Of a stretch of DNA of 64,000 bases, positions 6,271 through 17,500 are shown piece by piece; position 1 is the stretch's first letter; every line of letters begins with the position of its first letter. The notes beneath the pieces are model-generated. The model saw only the letters and a program-made list of their open reading frames with translations, made no database searches and was not told where the DNA came from. Made by a program: the position numbers and the translations under genes. The stretch lies in contig CALVUJ010000001.1 of the NCBI GenBank assembly GCA_944363575.1, positions 32,787 through 96,786 on the forward strand, read 5' to 3'. This stretch comes from an uncultured Bacilli bacterium (GTDB lineage: Bacteria > Bacillota_I > Bacilli_A > RFN20 > DUOF01).

Positions 6271-8862
6271 GTGTCAAAAGAAGTGAAAGAAGAAAAGGTA
6301 ACAAATGAAAGCCAAGTTGATGAAAGTGCTAAAAAAACATCACAAATTAAGAGAATGAGTGGAGAAACTCAAGAAATATCAACGATAGGTGCGACACGTT
6401 TTCGTACGGATTTAAAAAGAGGATTAACAGATGAGCAAGTACAGACTCGTATTGAAGAAGGGCTTGTTAATAAAACAGGAAGAGGTAGTACGAAGACTAT
6501 TTTACAAATTATTTTATCTAATGTTTTAACAATTTTTAACTTGATTACTTTTGCGGTAGCAGTATGGTTAATTTCTGTTGGAGCATTTAAAGATTTATTT
6601 TTTATGGTTATTGTTTCGGCGAATATAATTGTAGGTATAGTGCAAGAAATTAGGGCTAAGAAAACCATTGATAAGTTATCTTTGTTATCATCTCCGACTG
6701 CTGTTGTTATTCGTAATGGTAGGCAGTTAGAGATACCTGTTGATCAGATTGTTCTTGATGACTTATTAGTTCTTAGTGCGGGGAAGCAGGTTTGTGCTGA
6801 TTGTATTTTAAAGGAAGGCGGAGTAGAAGTTAATGAGTCTTTATTAACTGGTGAGTCTGATGCGTTAGTTAAGAAAGTTGGTTCTTCTTTGTTTTCTGGT
6901 AGTTTTGTTGTTTCTGGAACTTGTAAAGCGAAGGTTGAAAAAATTGGCGGGGATAGTTATATCGAAAAATTATCTAAGCAAGCTAAAGTTTATAAAAAAC
7001 CTCAGTCTAAAATATTAAAATCACTAAATTTAATTATACGAACAGTGTTATTGCTTGTTGTTCCTATTACTATATGTTTGTTTTTGATTCAACAAGATTA
7101 TTATGAGGAAATGGGAATTTTAGCAGGGGAAACATTATCTAACTATGAAATTTATGTGTCTACTGTTAAGTCTACGGCAGCATCTATTATTGCTATGATA
7201 CCATCAGGATTATTTTTAACGACAAGTGTTGCGTTAGCTATAAGTGTTATAAGGCTAGCTAAAAATAATACTTTAGTGCAAGAATTGTATTGTATTGAAA
7301 TGTTAGCAAGAGTTAATGTGTTATGTTTAGATAAAACAGGTACGATTACTGATGGTTCGATGACTGTTAAAGGAATTGAAGAAATTAAAAATGAAACTGG
7401 TTTAACTATTAAGCAAATTATTGCTTTAATGTTAGGTAGTTTGAATGATGGTAATATGACTTCTGTTGCTTTAGAGAAGGAGTTTGGTAAAGCTAAAAGA
7501 GTTAGTCCTCTTTTTGTTGTTCCTTTTTCAAGTGCTAGGAAGTTTAGTGCGGTAACATTAGAAAAATATGGTACTTTCTTTTTAGGTGCTCCTGAATTTA
7601 TTTTGAAAAAGGACTATGAATTAGTTAAGCCTAGTGTTGATAAATATGCTAAAAAGGGATATAGGGTATTACTTATAGGTCATAATAAAGGTGCACTTAA
7701 AAGCCAAGAAGATGCAACTAAATTGAAGGCTGAACCATTAGCTTTAATACTTATAGAGGATACTATTAGGCCAGATGCTATTGAGACAATTGAGTATTTT
7801 AAAAATAGTGGTGTGGAAGTTAAAGTAATATCTGGTGATAATCCACTTACTGTTTCAATGGTTGCTAAAAGGGCAGGAATTGAAAAATCAGAAAAATATA
7901 TTAGTCTTGATAGAGTTAGTGATGATAAGATACCTGAAATTGCAGATCAATATACAGTATTTGGTAGAGTTACTCCTAATCAAAAGAAAATATTAGTTTC
8001 AGCTCTTAAAAGTAAAGGTAATACAGTAGCAATGACTGGTGATGGTGTTAATGATATTTTGGCATTAAAAGAGGCTGATTGTAGTATTGCTATGGCTAGT
8101 GGTAGTGAAGCTGCTCGTAATGTTTCTCATTTAGTGTTACTTGATTCTAATTTTTCTTCTATGCCTAAGGTTGTTCAAGAAGGAAGAAGGGTTATTAATA
8201 ATATACAAAAAGTAGCTACTTTGTTTTTAACTAAGACTATTTTTTCATTCTTATTATCTTTGATTATTATTTTGGCTAATTTCATTTTTGATGTTCAAAT
8301 GTCATTCCCAATTAAATTAAATCAGTTAATGATAATTGATTTCTTAGCTGTGGGTATTCCAGCGTTTGTGTTGGCGTTTGAGTCTAATAATAATATGATA
8401 AAAGGTAATTTCTTGCTCAATGTTTTAAAAACAGCTTTACCTGGAGCATTAGTAGTAGTTATTTATTGTGTTACGATATTTTCATTTAGAAATAGTTTGA
8501 ATATTACATCTGATGCTGTTTCTACGATGTCGATTATAGTAGCAGCATATACTTGTTTGATGGTTTTATATAGAGTGTGTATTCCGTTTAATTTACTTAG
8601 AAGAATTTTGTTTGGGGCGATGTTTACGATTTATTTGTTATGTATTTTCAATGGTACTATTAATGATTTCTTAGAACTAGTTCCTTTAGATGTTCCTCAA
8701 GTTTTATTAGTTTTATTATTGATTGTTTTAACTAATACATTATTAGATTTCTTTACTGAATTTCCTGCGAAAGTTTCTTCATCTATAATTGAAAAGTTAA
8801 AATTTAAAAAGATTAGAATAGTACTAGTAGAAAAAGATAAAGTATTAAAAGAGAAAAAGTGA
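6271..8862 (+). CDS. CtpE-like cation-translocating P-type ATPase with altered M4 motif
   Basis: 863 residues. Actuator TGES (193-196), phosphorylation DKTGT with Asp354, and hinge TGDGVND (589-595) are intact, so it should be an active P-type ATPase. About ten membrane segments are present, with a long acidic/basic N-terminal tail before them. M4 reads IPSGLFL (Pro311, Ser312) where calcium pumps have PEGL, and M6 has [13 protein letters not shown], the pattern of the mycobacterial CtpE group. CtpE is described as a calcium pump, but loss of the M4 Glu leaves the ion uncertain. It starts at GTG 6271 with no strong upstream site. Its stop is 14 bases before glyA, suggesting co-transcription. 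Confidence 0.85.
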   Translation: MSKEVKEEKVTNESQVDESAKKTSQIKRMSGETQEISTIGATRFRTDLKRGLTDEQVQTRIEEGLVNKTGRGSTKTILQIILSNVLTIFNLITFAVAVWLISVGAFKDLFFMVIVSANIIVGIVQEIRAKKTIDKLSLLSSPTAVVIRNGRQLEIPVDQIVLDDLLVLSAGKQVCADCILKEGGVEVNESLLTGESDALVKKVGSSLFSGSFVVSGTCKAKVEKIGGDSYIEKLSKQAKVYKKPQSKILKSLNLIIRTVLLLVVPITICLFLIQQDYYEEMGILAGETLSNYEIYVSTVKSTAASIIAMIPSGLFLTTSVALAISVIRLAKNNTLVQELYCIEMLARVNVLCLDKTGTITDGSMTVKGIEEIKNETGLTIKQIIALMLGSLNDGNMTSVALEKEFGKAKRVSPLFVVPFSSARKFSAVTLEKYGTFFLGAPEFILKKDYELVKPSVDKYAKKGYRVLLIGHNKGALKSQEDATKLKAEPLALILIEDTIRPDAIETIEYFKNSGVEVKVISGDNPLTVSMVAKRAGIEKSEKYISLDRVSDDKIPEIADQYTVFGRVTPNQKKILVSALKSKGNTVAMTGDGVNDILALKEADCSIAMASGSEAARNVSHLVLLDSNFSSMPKVVQEGRRVINNIQKVATLFLTKTIFSFLLSLIIILANFIFDVQMSFPIKLNQLMIIDFLAVGIPAFVLAFESNNNMIKGNFLLNVLKTALPGALVVVIYCVTIFSFRNSLNITSDAVSTMSIIVAAYTCLMVLYRVCIPFNLLRRILFGAMFTIYLLCIFNGTINDFLELVPLDVPQVLLVLLLIVLTNTLLDFFTEFPAKVSSSIIEKLKFKKIRIVLVEKDKVLKEKK

Positions 8863-8876
8863 TAGGAGGGGTAAGG

Positions 8877-10100
8877 ATGGATATAGAATTGAGAGAACTT
8901 TTGAGTATAGAGAAAAGAAGGCAAAAGAATACAATTGAATTAATTGCTTCGGAAAACTATACTTCTAGAAGTGTTAGAAAATTAGTGGGAAGTATTTTTA
9001 CTAATAAGTATGCAGAGGGATATCCATCAAATAGATATTATGGAGGATGTGTGGTTGTTGATAAGGTTGAAAATTTAGCAAGAGAGAGATTAATAACATT
9101 ATTTAAGGCTACTGGTTATCATGCGAACGTTCAACCACATTCTGGTTCTCAAGCTAATATGGCTGTTTATAAGGCTGTGTTAGAGATTGGTGATACGATT
9201 TTATCAATGGATCTTAATAGTGGCGGGCATTTATCTCATGGTAGCCCAGTTAGTTTTAGTGGGAAAGAGTATAATATTATTTCTTATGGGTTAAATGATA
9301 GCGAACTTATTGATTATGAAGATATGCTTGAAAAAACTAAAAAATATAAACCTAAGTTAATTGTAGTGGGTGCTAGTAGTTATACTAGAATTATTGATTT
9401 TGCTAAATGTAAGGAAATTGCTGATAGTGTTAATGCTTATTTGATGTGTGATATTGCTCATATTGCTGGGTTAGTAGTAGCGGGGTTACATCCTAGTCCT
9501 GTTGGGTATGCTGATTTTATTACTAGTACTACTCATAAAACATTGAGAGGTCCTAGAGGTGGGTTTATTCTTTGTAAAGAGGAGTATAGCGAGTTGATTG
9601 ATAAAGCGGTATTTCCAGGTATCCAAGGTGGTCCTTTAATGCATGTTATTGCAGGTAAGGCTCAATGTTTTTATGAAGCATCTAAGCTTAAATTTAGGGA
9701 ATATCAAATGCAAATTGTTAGAAATGTTAAGGCAATGGAAAAAATTTTTTTAGAGAATAATGTTAAGTTAGTGAGTGGTGGTTCTGATAATCACATGTTA
9801 CTAATAAATGTTAAAGATTCTTTTGGGATAACTGGTAAAGAAGCTGAACAAATATTAGATGATATAGGTGTTGCTTGTAATAAAAATATGATAGCTTTTG
9901 ATACAGCGAAGGCTAGTGTTACATCTGGTATTAGAATTGGTACACCAGCGATGACCACAAAAGGGTTTAAAGAAAGTGATTTTGAGGAAGTAGCAAAGAT
10001 TATTATTTGTGCTTTAAGTGGAAGACAACGAAAAGAAGACTTAATAGATAGGGTAGAAAAATTGTTGCATAAATGGAGATTTTCTTCTTTTAATTGGTGA
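8877..10100 (+). CDS. glyA: Serine hydroxymethyltransferase
   Basis: 407 residues, full length for bacterial SHMT. The enzyme interconverts serine and glycine while charging tetrahydrofolate with a one-carbon unit. The PLP-lysine motif [12 protein letters not shown] places the Schiff-base Lys at residue 221. [16 protein letters not shown] near the N-terminus and [16 protein letters not shown] for the PLP-ring Asp/His are also intact. ATG 8877 is chosen because AGGAGGGG lies just before it; the upstream GTG at 8859 overlaps the ATPase stop and lacks a site. Its stop lies six bases before trmL's ATG. Confidence 0.97.
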   Translation: MDIELRELLSIEKRRQKNTIELIASENYTSRSVRKLVGSIFTNKYAEGYPSNRYYGGCVVVDKVENLARERLITLFKATGYHANVQPHSGSQANMAVYKAVLEIGDTILSMDLNSGGHLSHGSPVSFSGKEYNIISYGLNDSELIDYEDMLEKTKKYKPKLIVVGASSYTRIIDFAKCKEIADSVNAYLMCDIAHIAGLVVAGLHPSPVGYADFITSTTHKTLRGPRGGFILCKEEYSELIDKAVFPGIQGGPLMHVIAGKAQCFYEASKLKFREYQMQIVRNVKAMEKIFLENNVKLVSGGSDNHMLLINVKDSFGITGKEAEQILDDIGVACNKNMIAFDTAKASVTSGIRIGTPAMTTKGFKESDFEEVAKIIICALSGRQRKEDLIDRVEKLLHKWRFSSFNW

Positions 10101-10105
10101 GAAAA

Positions 10106-10618
10106 ATGATTAATGTAGTTTTGTTTGAGCCTGAGAAACCTTTAAATACAGGTAATATTATGAGGACTTGTGTGGCTAGTGGGTGTAAGTTGCATATTAT
10201 TGGGCCTTTAACATATAAGATTGATGATAAGGGATTAAAAAGAGCGGGGATGGATTATTTAAAAGATGTTCATTATAACTATTATGATAGTTATGAAGAT
10301 TTTTTGTGTGCTAATAATAATCCTAAGATTTTTTATATTACTAGATATGGTAAAAAAGCTCCTAGTGAGATTAATTTTAAAGAGATTAAGGAAGATATTT
10401 ATGTGATGTTTGGAAAAGAGAGCACGGGTATTCCTAAAGATATTTTAAAGGAGCATTTAGACTATTGTTTTAGAATACCGATGTTAGAGGGAATAAGGAG
10501 TCTTAATTTGTCTAATTGCGTAGCAATTGTAGTTTATGAAATATTGAGACAAAGAGAGTATGAGGGATTATCTAAGGTAGAGACTATAAAAGGGGAAAAT
10601 TATTTAGAAAAAAACTAA
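10106..10618 (+). CDS. trmL: tRNA (cytidine/uridine-34-2'-O)-methyltransferase TrmL
   Basis: 170 residues, the short SPOUT methyltransferase without an extra RNA-binding domain. The trefoil-knot SAM site is intact: MFGKESTGIPKDIL (motif 2) and FRIPMLEGIRSLNLSNCVAIVVYE (motif 3). TrmL methylates the wobble ribose of tRNA-Leu. GGTGAG at 10096-10101 fits ATG 10106. The gene directly follows glyA, whose last bases supply this ribosome site, so the two are translationally linked. Confidence 0.92.
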   Translation: MINVVLFEPEKPLNTGNIMRTCVASGCKLHIIGPLTYKIDDKGLKRAGMDYLKDVHYNYYDSYEDFLCANNNPKIFYITRYGKKAPSEINFKEIKEDIYVMFGKESTGIPKDILKEHLDYCFRIPMLEGIRSLNLSNCVAIVVYEILRQREYEGLSKVETIKGENYLEKN

Positions 10619-10646
10619 CATTTATTGTTAACATAAATTTAATTAA

Positions 10647-10675
10647 TTGATAGTTGTTATTTGTTGTGATAAAAT
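10647..10675 (+). promoter_or_regulatory. Promoter of the large lipoprotein gene
   Basis: TTGATA at 10647-10652 and TAAAAT at 10670-10675 are separated by 17 bases, with TG two bases before the -10. It separates the lipoprotein/SHOCT pair from trmL. Confidence 0.55.
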
Positions 10676-10712
10676 ATCTTTGTATATATTTGGTTCAGGT
10701 GGTGAGTAACAT

Positions 10713-13700
10713 ATGTATAATTGGTTGAAAAAGCATAAAATAGGTAAAATTATATCTTTTATTTTAATTATTGTGTTTTCAATTAACTTAGTAGGCTGTG
10801 ATGAACCTAATAGTGTTCCTCCGGGGTTAGATGGGGGAGGAATTGAGAATTTATCTGTTGGTGTAGGAGAAAATATTAATGGTTATACGGTGTATCCAGA
10901 GTCTACTTTTGATCCTATGTCAGAGGAATTATATTATGGATATTTGTTAAGTTATCGTAGTTTTATATTAGTTGTAGTTCCTGGAGTTGGAGATGGTAGT
11001 GAAGATAATCCTTATACAGTTTCTAACCCAGATAATTATTTATTTAGATATGCTCAATATGGTGTTTATAAGTTTGATGAACAAATAGGTGATTTTGTAG
11101 ATAAAGATAAAAAATTATTAATGTACTATGTTACTGTTCAGGAATTAAGAAGTTGGTTTATTAATTCTCATGAGGATGATAATTTTATGAGTAATGCTGT
11201 AGAATTTCATAGTTCTGATGTAGATGTGGCTAAGCCTAGTAGATTTAAATGTGAAAATTTAGTTAATTATACGGGAGGTTTAAATGCCGAAGATTTTTGT
11301 GGAACGTATGGAAATGATCAATATAATGGTGGGATTATTAATAATTCAACGGGTCTTTTTAACGATTCGATAAAAGGTGGTATGATTTTATTTTTTGGTG
11401 CTAGTTCTATTGCGGGGTATATAACTTATGATGATATAGTAAATAATACAAGTTCTCAATTAGCTAATGAGTTAGATAATGTAGGCTATTATGACTACGT
11501 TAATGAAGGGTTTGATTATAGTGAGATGTTAGAAGGTGGTAGTGGAGAATATATTAGAAATCAATTATATGATATATATGATGCTACTACGGAGCATGCA
11601 AAAGAGCAAATTAATAATAGTTTATCGGACGTATCTAGCCTTAGTGATGATTTAAAAAGTTCTATTATTTCGGCTTATACTGAATACTATTTGGTGGGTA
11701 CAAAAGGATTGGAAAGATTAAAGAGAACTTATGAATTGCTAGAGAGATCATTAATAGAAGATGCAAAAAATGATCCTAATTTACGTAATATTAGTGCATA
11801 TACTATAAATGTTATTAAGGAAAAGTATAGGTCTCTTTCTTCTAGTGATGAAAAATATCTTGCTTTATATGAGGTTTGTAGTATGTTTTCAAAATTCAAA
11901 GAATCAGCAAAAGATGAAGCTTTTGATATTAAATTCTCTTTCTCTTTATATAGTAGGGTTGTTGATATTACTGATTATTCAGATATTAGTAGTACGCTTA
12001 GTACTGGTGAACAATACACTAGTATTATAGGTTATGATTTGAAAAATGAAAGTTCTCGAAATAATCTTTTGTTTGATGAAGCATATAAATTATCTAACGG
12101 GCAAAGTGATGAAGGAGATTATTTATTGTTAATAACAGCTGATGGATTTACTCTTGATAGAGGGTCAGAGGATGAACAAATCTTTTTAGGAGCTTCCGAT
12201 ATGTTTGGTTCAGGATTGTTGCAAGAACTAGTTAGAATGGATTCTTGTCCTAATGCAACAATTGCAGCACAGATGTATAATATGCTTGCTGAATTAAAGG
12301 TAGCTATTGGTAGTGCTTTGGCTGTTTCTGGTGCTATTGCAGTTACAGCATCTGCTATTGGTCTTACCATTGCTTCGGTTATTGGAAAATTAGCGGCTTT
12401 TTCTTTAGCTACTCCTGTTCCTGGTGGAAGAATTGTTGCTCTTGTTTTAGCTGGTATAGCAGGATTGATTACTCTTGGAGTAGGAATATATACACTTGTT
12501 GATGGACTTAAAGACAAAAGTCGTATTAAAGGACTTGGTGCATCTGAGGAAAATTATTGTAAAACTTACGTTGCAACAGTTAAGGAGTTACTTAATACTT
12601 TTTCATTACCTATACCTGTATATCATTACGAAATTCCTAAAGATGAAAATGTTGATCAAGGCTTAAGTATTAATTACTGTGTGCAAGGTGAATATGATTC
12701 TGATATAGGAAAGTGCGTTGAATATACTAATGATGGAATTCTTGTTTCTGAGACTTATCCTATTAGTATTCCAATGTACTTCTATGCAGATAATGATCAA
12801 AGCGAAAAATTATCTTTACCGGGGGCTCCAATGTTAATGTACTTTAGAGAAAATAAATTAGTAGATTATATATATGGGGCAGCTACTCCAGAGTTTATTG
12901 TAGAAATGCTTAGAATATGGGGAGTTCTAGCATTTAGAGAGATTGTTTATTCTTCTGCAATTGATGGGAATAGAGCTACTATTACTAGGACTTCCAATAC
13001 AACAGCTAATACAATTGAGGTTAAAGAATATAGGTATTGCTTTACATTGGATTATGGTATGAATTTATATGGTGATGATGTTAATGAAAGTTATTGTTAT
13101 TACAATGGTAATACTTTTGTACAGAAAAGCGATGGTGCTAGTGATATGATAAATTCAGGTAGTTCGATGGTTGTAGACTTTAGTAGTGATGTTTTGAGTG
13201 GGCTTAAAGAATCTTTAAGTCAGAGATATAATAATGAAAATTATCTTGGAGAAAAGGAACAATATAAGTATTTAAAGATAAAGGATGAGTATATTGAAGA
13301 TATAGAAGATGTAGATGTTAGTGATTTTACATGTGATATAACTAGTCCTAATTTTAGTGATAAATCTTATGGTATTGATGGAGAGGGAAATATTTATTAT
13401 TGTGGCGTTGAAGAAAATGCTGATGGTAGTCATGTTAATAAAATTAAAAATATTGCTAGGATAAAAGATAACAATAGAGCAGCATTAGAAGCAGAATTAC
13501 TTGAACAAGGTATATCTTTGTTTGATTTCTTAGAATATTTGAAAGGTAACAAGATTTTTGTAGGCGAGGAAATTAAAGTATCTGATTTATATTTTACTGT
13601 AACATTTAAAGATGAGCCTCAAGCACAAAATGAAGATGGAAAATTATTATATTATAGAAGTGGTACATTGTTTGGATGGGGCGATGGTTATAAATGGAAA

Positions 13701-13886
13701 GAAAAAGATAAAGTAAGTGATAACTCAGAGTTTAGACCTGTTGGAATTGATGAGGCAGCAGGTACTACTAAAGAAGATGAAGTTGTTAATGATTCTTATA
13801 ATTATTTTTCTGCTAGTGCGAGATATGGTGAAGTTTATATTAAAATTAATGAAAATGGTGAGATATTAGTTGATATTAAAAGGTAA
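10713..13886 (+). CDS. Large exported lipoprotein of unknown function with an internal hydrophobic region
   Basis: 1057 residues, no family recognised. The N-terminus is a lipoprotein signal: basic residues, a hydrophobic stretch 13-27 and lipobox LVGC with Cys29. Then comes a long acidic, Tyr/Ser/Asp-rich extracellular region. Residues about 530-600 are strikingly different: Ala/Gly/Ile-rich hydrophobic segments broken by PVPGGR, like paired membrane helices or an amphipathic insertion hairpin. Cysteines recur around residues 640-780, for example in INYCVQGEYDSDIGKCVEY. GGTGGTGAG precedes ATG 10713. It shares a transcript with the downstream membrane protein (gap 17 bases). It could be an adhesin, a surface enzyme or a pore-forming product; the sequence does not decide. 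Confidence 0.7.
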   Translation: MYNWLKKHKIGKIISFILIIVFSINLVGCDEPNSVPPGLDGGGIENLSVGVGENINGYTVYPESTFDPMSEELYYGYLLSYRSFILVVVPGVGDGSEDNPYTVSNPDNYLFRYAQYGVYKFDEQIGDFVDKDKKLLMYYVTVQELRSWFINSHEDDNFMSNAVEFHSSDVDVAKPSRFKCENLVNYTGGLNAEDFCGTYGNDQYNGGIINNSTGLFNDSIKGGMILFFGASSIAGYITYDDIVNNTSSQLANELDNVGYYDYVNEGFDYSEMLEGGSGEYIRNQLYDIYDATTEHAKEQINNSLSDVSSLSDDLKSSIISAYTEYYLVGTKGLERLKRTYELLERSLIEDAKNDPNLRNISAYTINVIKEKYRSLSSSDEKYLALYEVCSMFSKFKESAKDEAFDIKFSFSLYSRVVDITDYSDISSTLSTGEQYTSIIGYDLKNESSRNNLLFDEAYKLSNGQSDEGDYLLLITADGFTLDRGSEDEQIFLGASDMFGSGLLQELVRMDSCPNATIAAQMYNMLAELKVAIGSALAVSGAIAVTASAIGLTIASVIGKLAAFSLATPVPGGRIVALVLAGIAGLITLGVGIYTLVDGLKDKSRIKGLGASEENYCKTYVATVKELLNTFSLPIPVYHYEIPKDENVDQGLSINYCVQGEYDSDIGKCVEYTNDGILVSETYPISIPMYFYADNDQSEKLSLPGAPMLMYFRENKLVDYIYGAATPEFIVEMLRIWGVLAFREIVYSSAIDGNRATITRTSNTTANTIEVKEYRYCFTLDYGMNLYGDDVNESYCYYNGNTFVQKSDGASDMINSGSSMVVDFSSDVLSGLKESLSQRYNNENYLGEKEQYKYLKIKDEYIEDIEDVDVSDFTCDITSPNFSDKSYGIDGEGNIYYCGVEENADGSHVNKIKNIARIKDNNRAALEAELLEQGISLFDFLEYLKGNKIFVGEEIKVSDLYFTVTFKDEPQAQNEDGKLLYYRSGTLFGWGDGYKWKEKDKVSDNSEFRPVGIDEAAGTTKEDEVVNDSYNYFSASARYGEVYIKINENGEILVDIKR

Positions 13887-13903
13887 GAAAGGTGGTAATT
13901 GCA

Positions 13904-14497
13904 GTGAAAACGAAACTTGTTACTAGAAGAGGGGAAAGTAAAGAGTTATCTTTAATATTTTCATGGGGGTATTTTTGTTTTGGACCTTTCTATTATTTAA
14001 AATATAAAATGATTTTTAGGTTTTTGCTATTGCTAATTATTTATGTTTTTGGTATATGGAAGCAATGTGGTAGTTATTTAGTGGATTTGTTAGTTTCATG
14101 GGGAGCTAATGAAAAATATGTTTCTTTTCTTGAATGGCCTGGTGAGCATTATTGGGTTACTATTGGTGTTATTGTAGGTTTACATATTGTTATTAGTTTT
14201 ATTACTCCTAGAGTTATTATTAATTACTTATTACATAAAAAAGGTTTCCTTCCTTATAGCGAAATAGATGCTCAGATATTAGTTAAGTATTCATTGGCTA
14301 AAGTTGGTACTTTGTGTTTTTTAGGTAATTTTAAAACAATACATGGTGTGCAAGGTAAAATAAAGATTGAAAATGATGCTGAGTTAAGTAAAAAACTTGA
14401 TGAGTTAGCTCAATTATTAAAAGAAGGTATGATTACCAAAGATGAGTATAATACCAAACGAGCAGAAGCATTGATGAATGTTTCAAATAAAAAGTAA
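13904..14497 (+). CDS. Membrane protein with C-terminal SHOCT-like motif
   Basis: About 197 residues. Three hydrophobic segments follow a short basic head: FSWGYFCFGPFYYLKYK plus the next helix (the look of DUF2628/DUF805-type inner-membrane proteins), and two more near residues 75-105. The last 35 residues, KLDELAQLLKEGMITKDEYNTKRAEAL, are a typical SHOCT (short C-terminal) oligomerisation motif. GGTGG at 13891-13895 fits the GTG at 13904 better than the GTG at 13892. It follows the large lipoprotein directly and is probably its membrane partner. Its stop lies inside the bidirectional terminator shared with polC. Confidence 0.7.
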   Translation: MKTKLVTRRGESKELSLIFSWGYFCFGPFYYLKYKMIFRFLLLLIIYVFGIWKQCGSYLVDLLVSWGANEKYVSFLEWPGEHYWVTIGVIVGLHIVISFITPRVIINYLLHKKGFLPYSEIDAQILVKYSLAKVGTLCFLGNFKTIHGVQGKIKIENDAELSKKLDELAQLLKEGMITKDEYNTKRAEALMNVSNKK

Positions 14498-14517
14498 TCG
14501 TTGAGATTACTTTTTTT
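14491..14517. terminator. Bidirectional terminator between the SHOCT gene and polC
   Basis: AAAGTAATC (14491-14499) pairs with GATTACTTT (14505-14513) around GTTGA, with T runs on either strand. It overlaps the 3' ends of both convergent genes. Confidence 0.85.
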
Positions 14518-17500
14518 AAAATAGTTCAAGTTCTAATTGATTTTTTGGTTGAAGATCTTTCAAGACTCCAAGTTTTTCAAGCATTTTGATATTAGTGCCA
14601 TTTAGTTGAGTTCTATTAGTTAAGTCTTCAATTGAAATGAATTCGCCGTTTTTTCTTGCTTCTACGACTGAGTTGGCAACAGATTCTCCTAATCCATCAA
14701 TAGAGCTAAAAGGAGGAATTAAAGCATTGTTTTCGTAATCTACGACAAAGTTTTTAGCTTCTGATTTGTATAAGTCAATATTAGAAAATTTAAATCCTCT
14801 AGCAGTCATTTCAATAGCACTTTCTAATGTTATTAATAAATTTTCTTCTTTATTTGATACATCTTTAGCAGTACTAAAGTTAGCTTTTCTTGATTGAATG
14901 TCTAGGAAACGTGATTTAATAGCTTCTTTTCCTTTAATCATTGTTTCTATATCATAAGCATCGCATCTAGTAGAAAAATATACAGCATAGTACTCTAAAG
15001 GTTTGTAAACTTTATACCAAGCAACTCTCATTGCCATTGTAACATAAGCAACGGCGTGTGCCTTAGGAAACATGTATTTAATTTTTTTACATGATGCAAT
15101 ATACCAATCAGGAACATTATTTTTTTTCATTTCTTCTTCAAATTCTGGTGATAGTCCTTTTCCTTTACGAACAGCTTCCATAATTTTAAAAGATAATGAA
15201 GATTCTATTCCTTTATTAATTAAATAACCCATGATATCATCACGACAACCAATAACTTCCATTAATTTACAAGTTTTATTATTGATTAAAGTTTGGGCAT
15301 TACCATTCCATACATCAGTACCATGTGATAATCCTGATATTTGCACTAGTTCTGCGAAAGTTTGTGGTTTAGCTTCTAAAACCATCTTTTTAACGAAGTT
15401 TGTTCCAAATTCAGGGATTCCTATAACACCATTTTCATTTAAAATATCTTCTTTAGTAACTCCAAGAGCCTCACAACTAGTAAATAGAGAAAGTACTTTT
15501 TTATCACTACAAGATATATCTTTTGGGTTTATTCCAGTTAAATCATAAAGCATTTTTAAGGCTGTAGGGTCAACATGTCCTAAAATATCTAGCTTTAAAA
15601 CATTATCATGAATAGCATGGAAATCAAAGTGAGTTGTTTTCCAGTTTGCATCTAATGAATCAGCAGGATATTGAATAGGAGTAAAATCATAAACGTCCAT
15701 ATAATTAGGAATGACAATAATTCCTCCAGGATGTTGACCTGTTGTTCTTTTAACACCTTCACAACCAATTGATAATCTTCTCATTTCAGCTTTTCTAACT
15801 TGATTTTCTTTACCTATTTCTTCTAAATATCCTTTTACATAACCATAAGCTGTTTTTTCGGCGACAGTTCCAATAGTTCCTGCTCGATAAACATTTTCTT
15901 CACCAAATAAGACTTTAGTGTAATCATGTGCTTTAGCTTGATAATCTCCAGAAAAGTTCAAATCAATATCTGGTACTTTATCTCCCTTAAAACCTAAAAA
16001 GGTTTCAAAAGGAATGTTTTGTCCTTCTCCTCGTAGAATCATCCCACAATGAGGACATACTTTTTCTGGCAAATCATAACCACTATAAATATTAGGGTCA
16101 GTTACAAACTCGCAATACTTACAATTGTCGCAAATGTAATGAGGAGCAAGAGCGTTTACTTCAGTGATACCTGTTAAGTGAGCAACCAATGAAGAACCTA
16201 CTGAACCCCTAGATCCTACTATATATCCATCTTCGTTAGATTTCTTTACTAATTTATGAGCGATATAGTACATAACAGCAAAACCATTACCTATAATGCT
16301 ATTTAATTCTTTTTCCACTCTATTTTTAACTATATCTGGTAAATTTTCTCCATATAGTTTATGAGCTGTTTCCCAACATATTCTAGTTAACTCTTCTTTA
16401 TCATTTTCCATTTTAGGAGAATAAGTCCCATCTTTTAAAGGAATGACTTTTTCAATTTTATTGGCAATTAAATTAGAATTGGTAACTACTATTTCATAGG
16501 CTAGATCTTTATCTAAAAAATCAAAGGCTTTTAGCATTTCATCCGTTGTTCTTAAATGTTGATTTGGATTTTCTTTAATTCTTTTTTTGAAATCATATAA
16601 GGGATGATGTTTACCTCCAATTGCTTGGGCTGTTATGTAAACATCTCTAAAAATCTTTTGCTTTGGATTTACATAGTGAGCATCACTAGTGGCTACGACT
16701 GGTATTTTTAATTCTTTTCCTGCTTCTATAATGAATTTGATAATGGTTTTTAGTGTTTCTTGATTATCAATAGAATTAGTATCAATTAAATATGAATAGT
16801 TATCTAATGGCTGAACTTCTAAAAAGTCATAGAAAGAAGCAACTTCTAGTAAATCTTCATAGTTTCTAGTTGATGCTATGTCAAAAACCTCTCCTTTTGA
16901 ACAAGCACTGCCTATTAAAAAGTTTTCTCTAAAACTTTCTAGTATTTTTCTTGGTATTAAAGGAACTTCGTTATAATATTCAATGTTTGATTTAGATACT
17001 AACTTATATAAATCTTTTATTCCTTGTTGATTTTTTACAAGAATATTAACATGAAATGGTCTTTTCTTTAAATTATTGGTATCTTGTAGTGTTTCTATTT
17101 CATGATGCTTTTTGATATTTTTATTGGTGGTTAATTCATGTAGCATTATTTCAAACACATTAGCTAAAACCTGAGCATCATAATCAGCACGGTGGGCTAC
17201 TTCTTCATCATATTCAATATTAAACCTTCTAGCGACACTTCCTAAAGTATGAGAACGGTGATCACTATACAAATATCTAGATAAAGGTAAAGTATCAATA
17301 ATTGGGTTCGTTAATTTTGGAAAGCCTAGTTTAGAAATGGCTTCTTTGATAAAAGAAACATCAAAAATAGCATTATGAGCTACTAGAATACAATCTTTAC
17401 TAAATTCTAAAAATTGTGCTAAAGCCTCTTCTAATTTAGGAGCATTTTTGACCATATCATTAGTAATATTAGTTAAATTTGTAGTAAAGGCACTTAGTTC

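Noticed and set aside
12119..12517. Minus-strand open frame of 132 residues opposite the large lipoprotein
   Set aside because: It mirrors the Ala/Gly/Ile-rich hydrophobic block, which produces long open antisense frames; no ribosome site.
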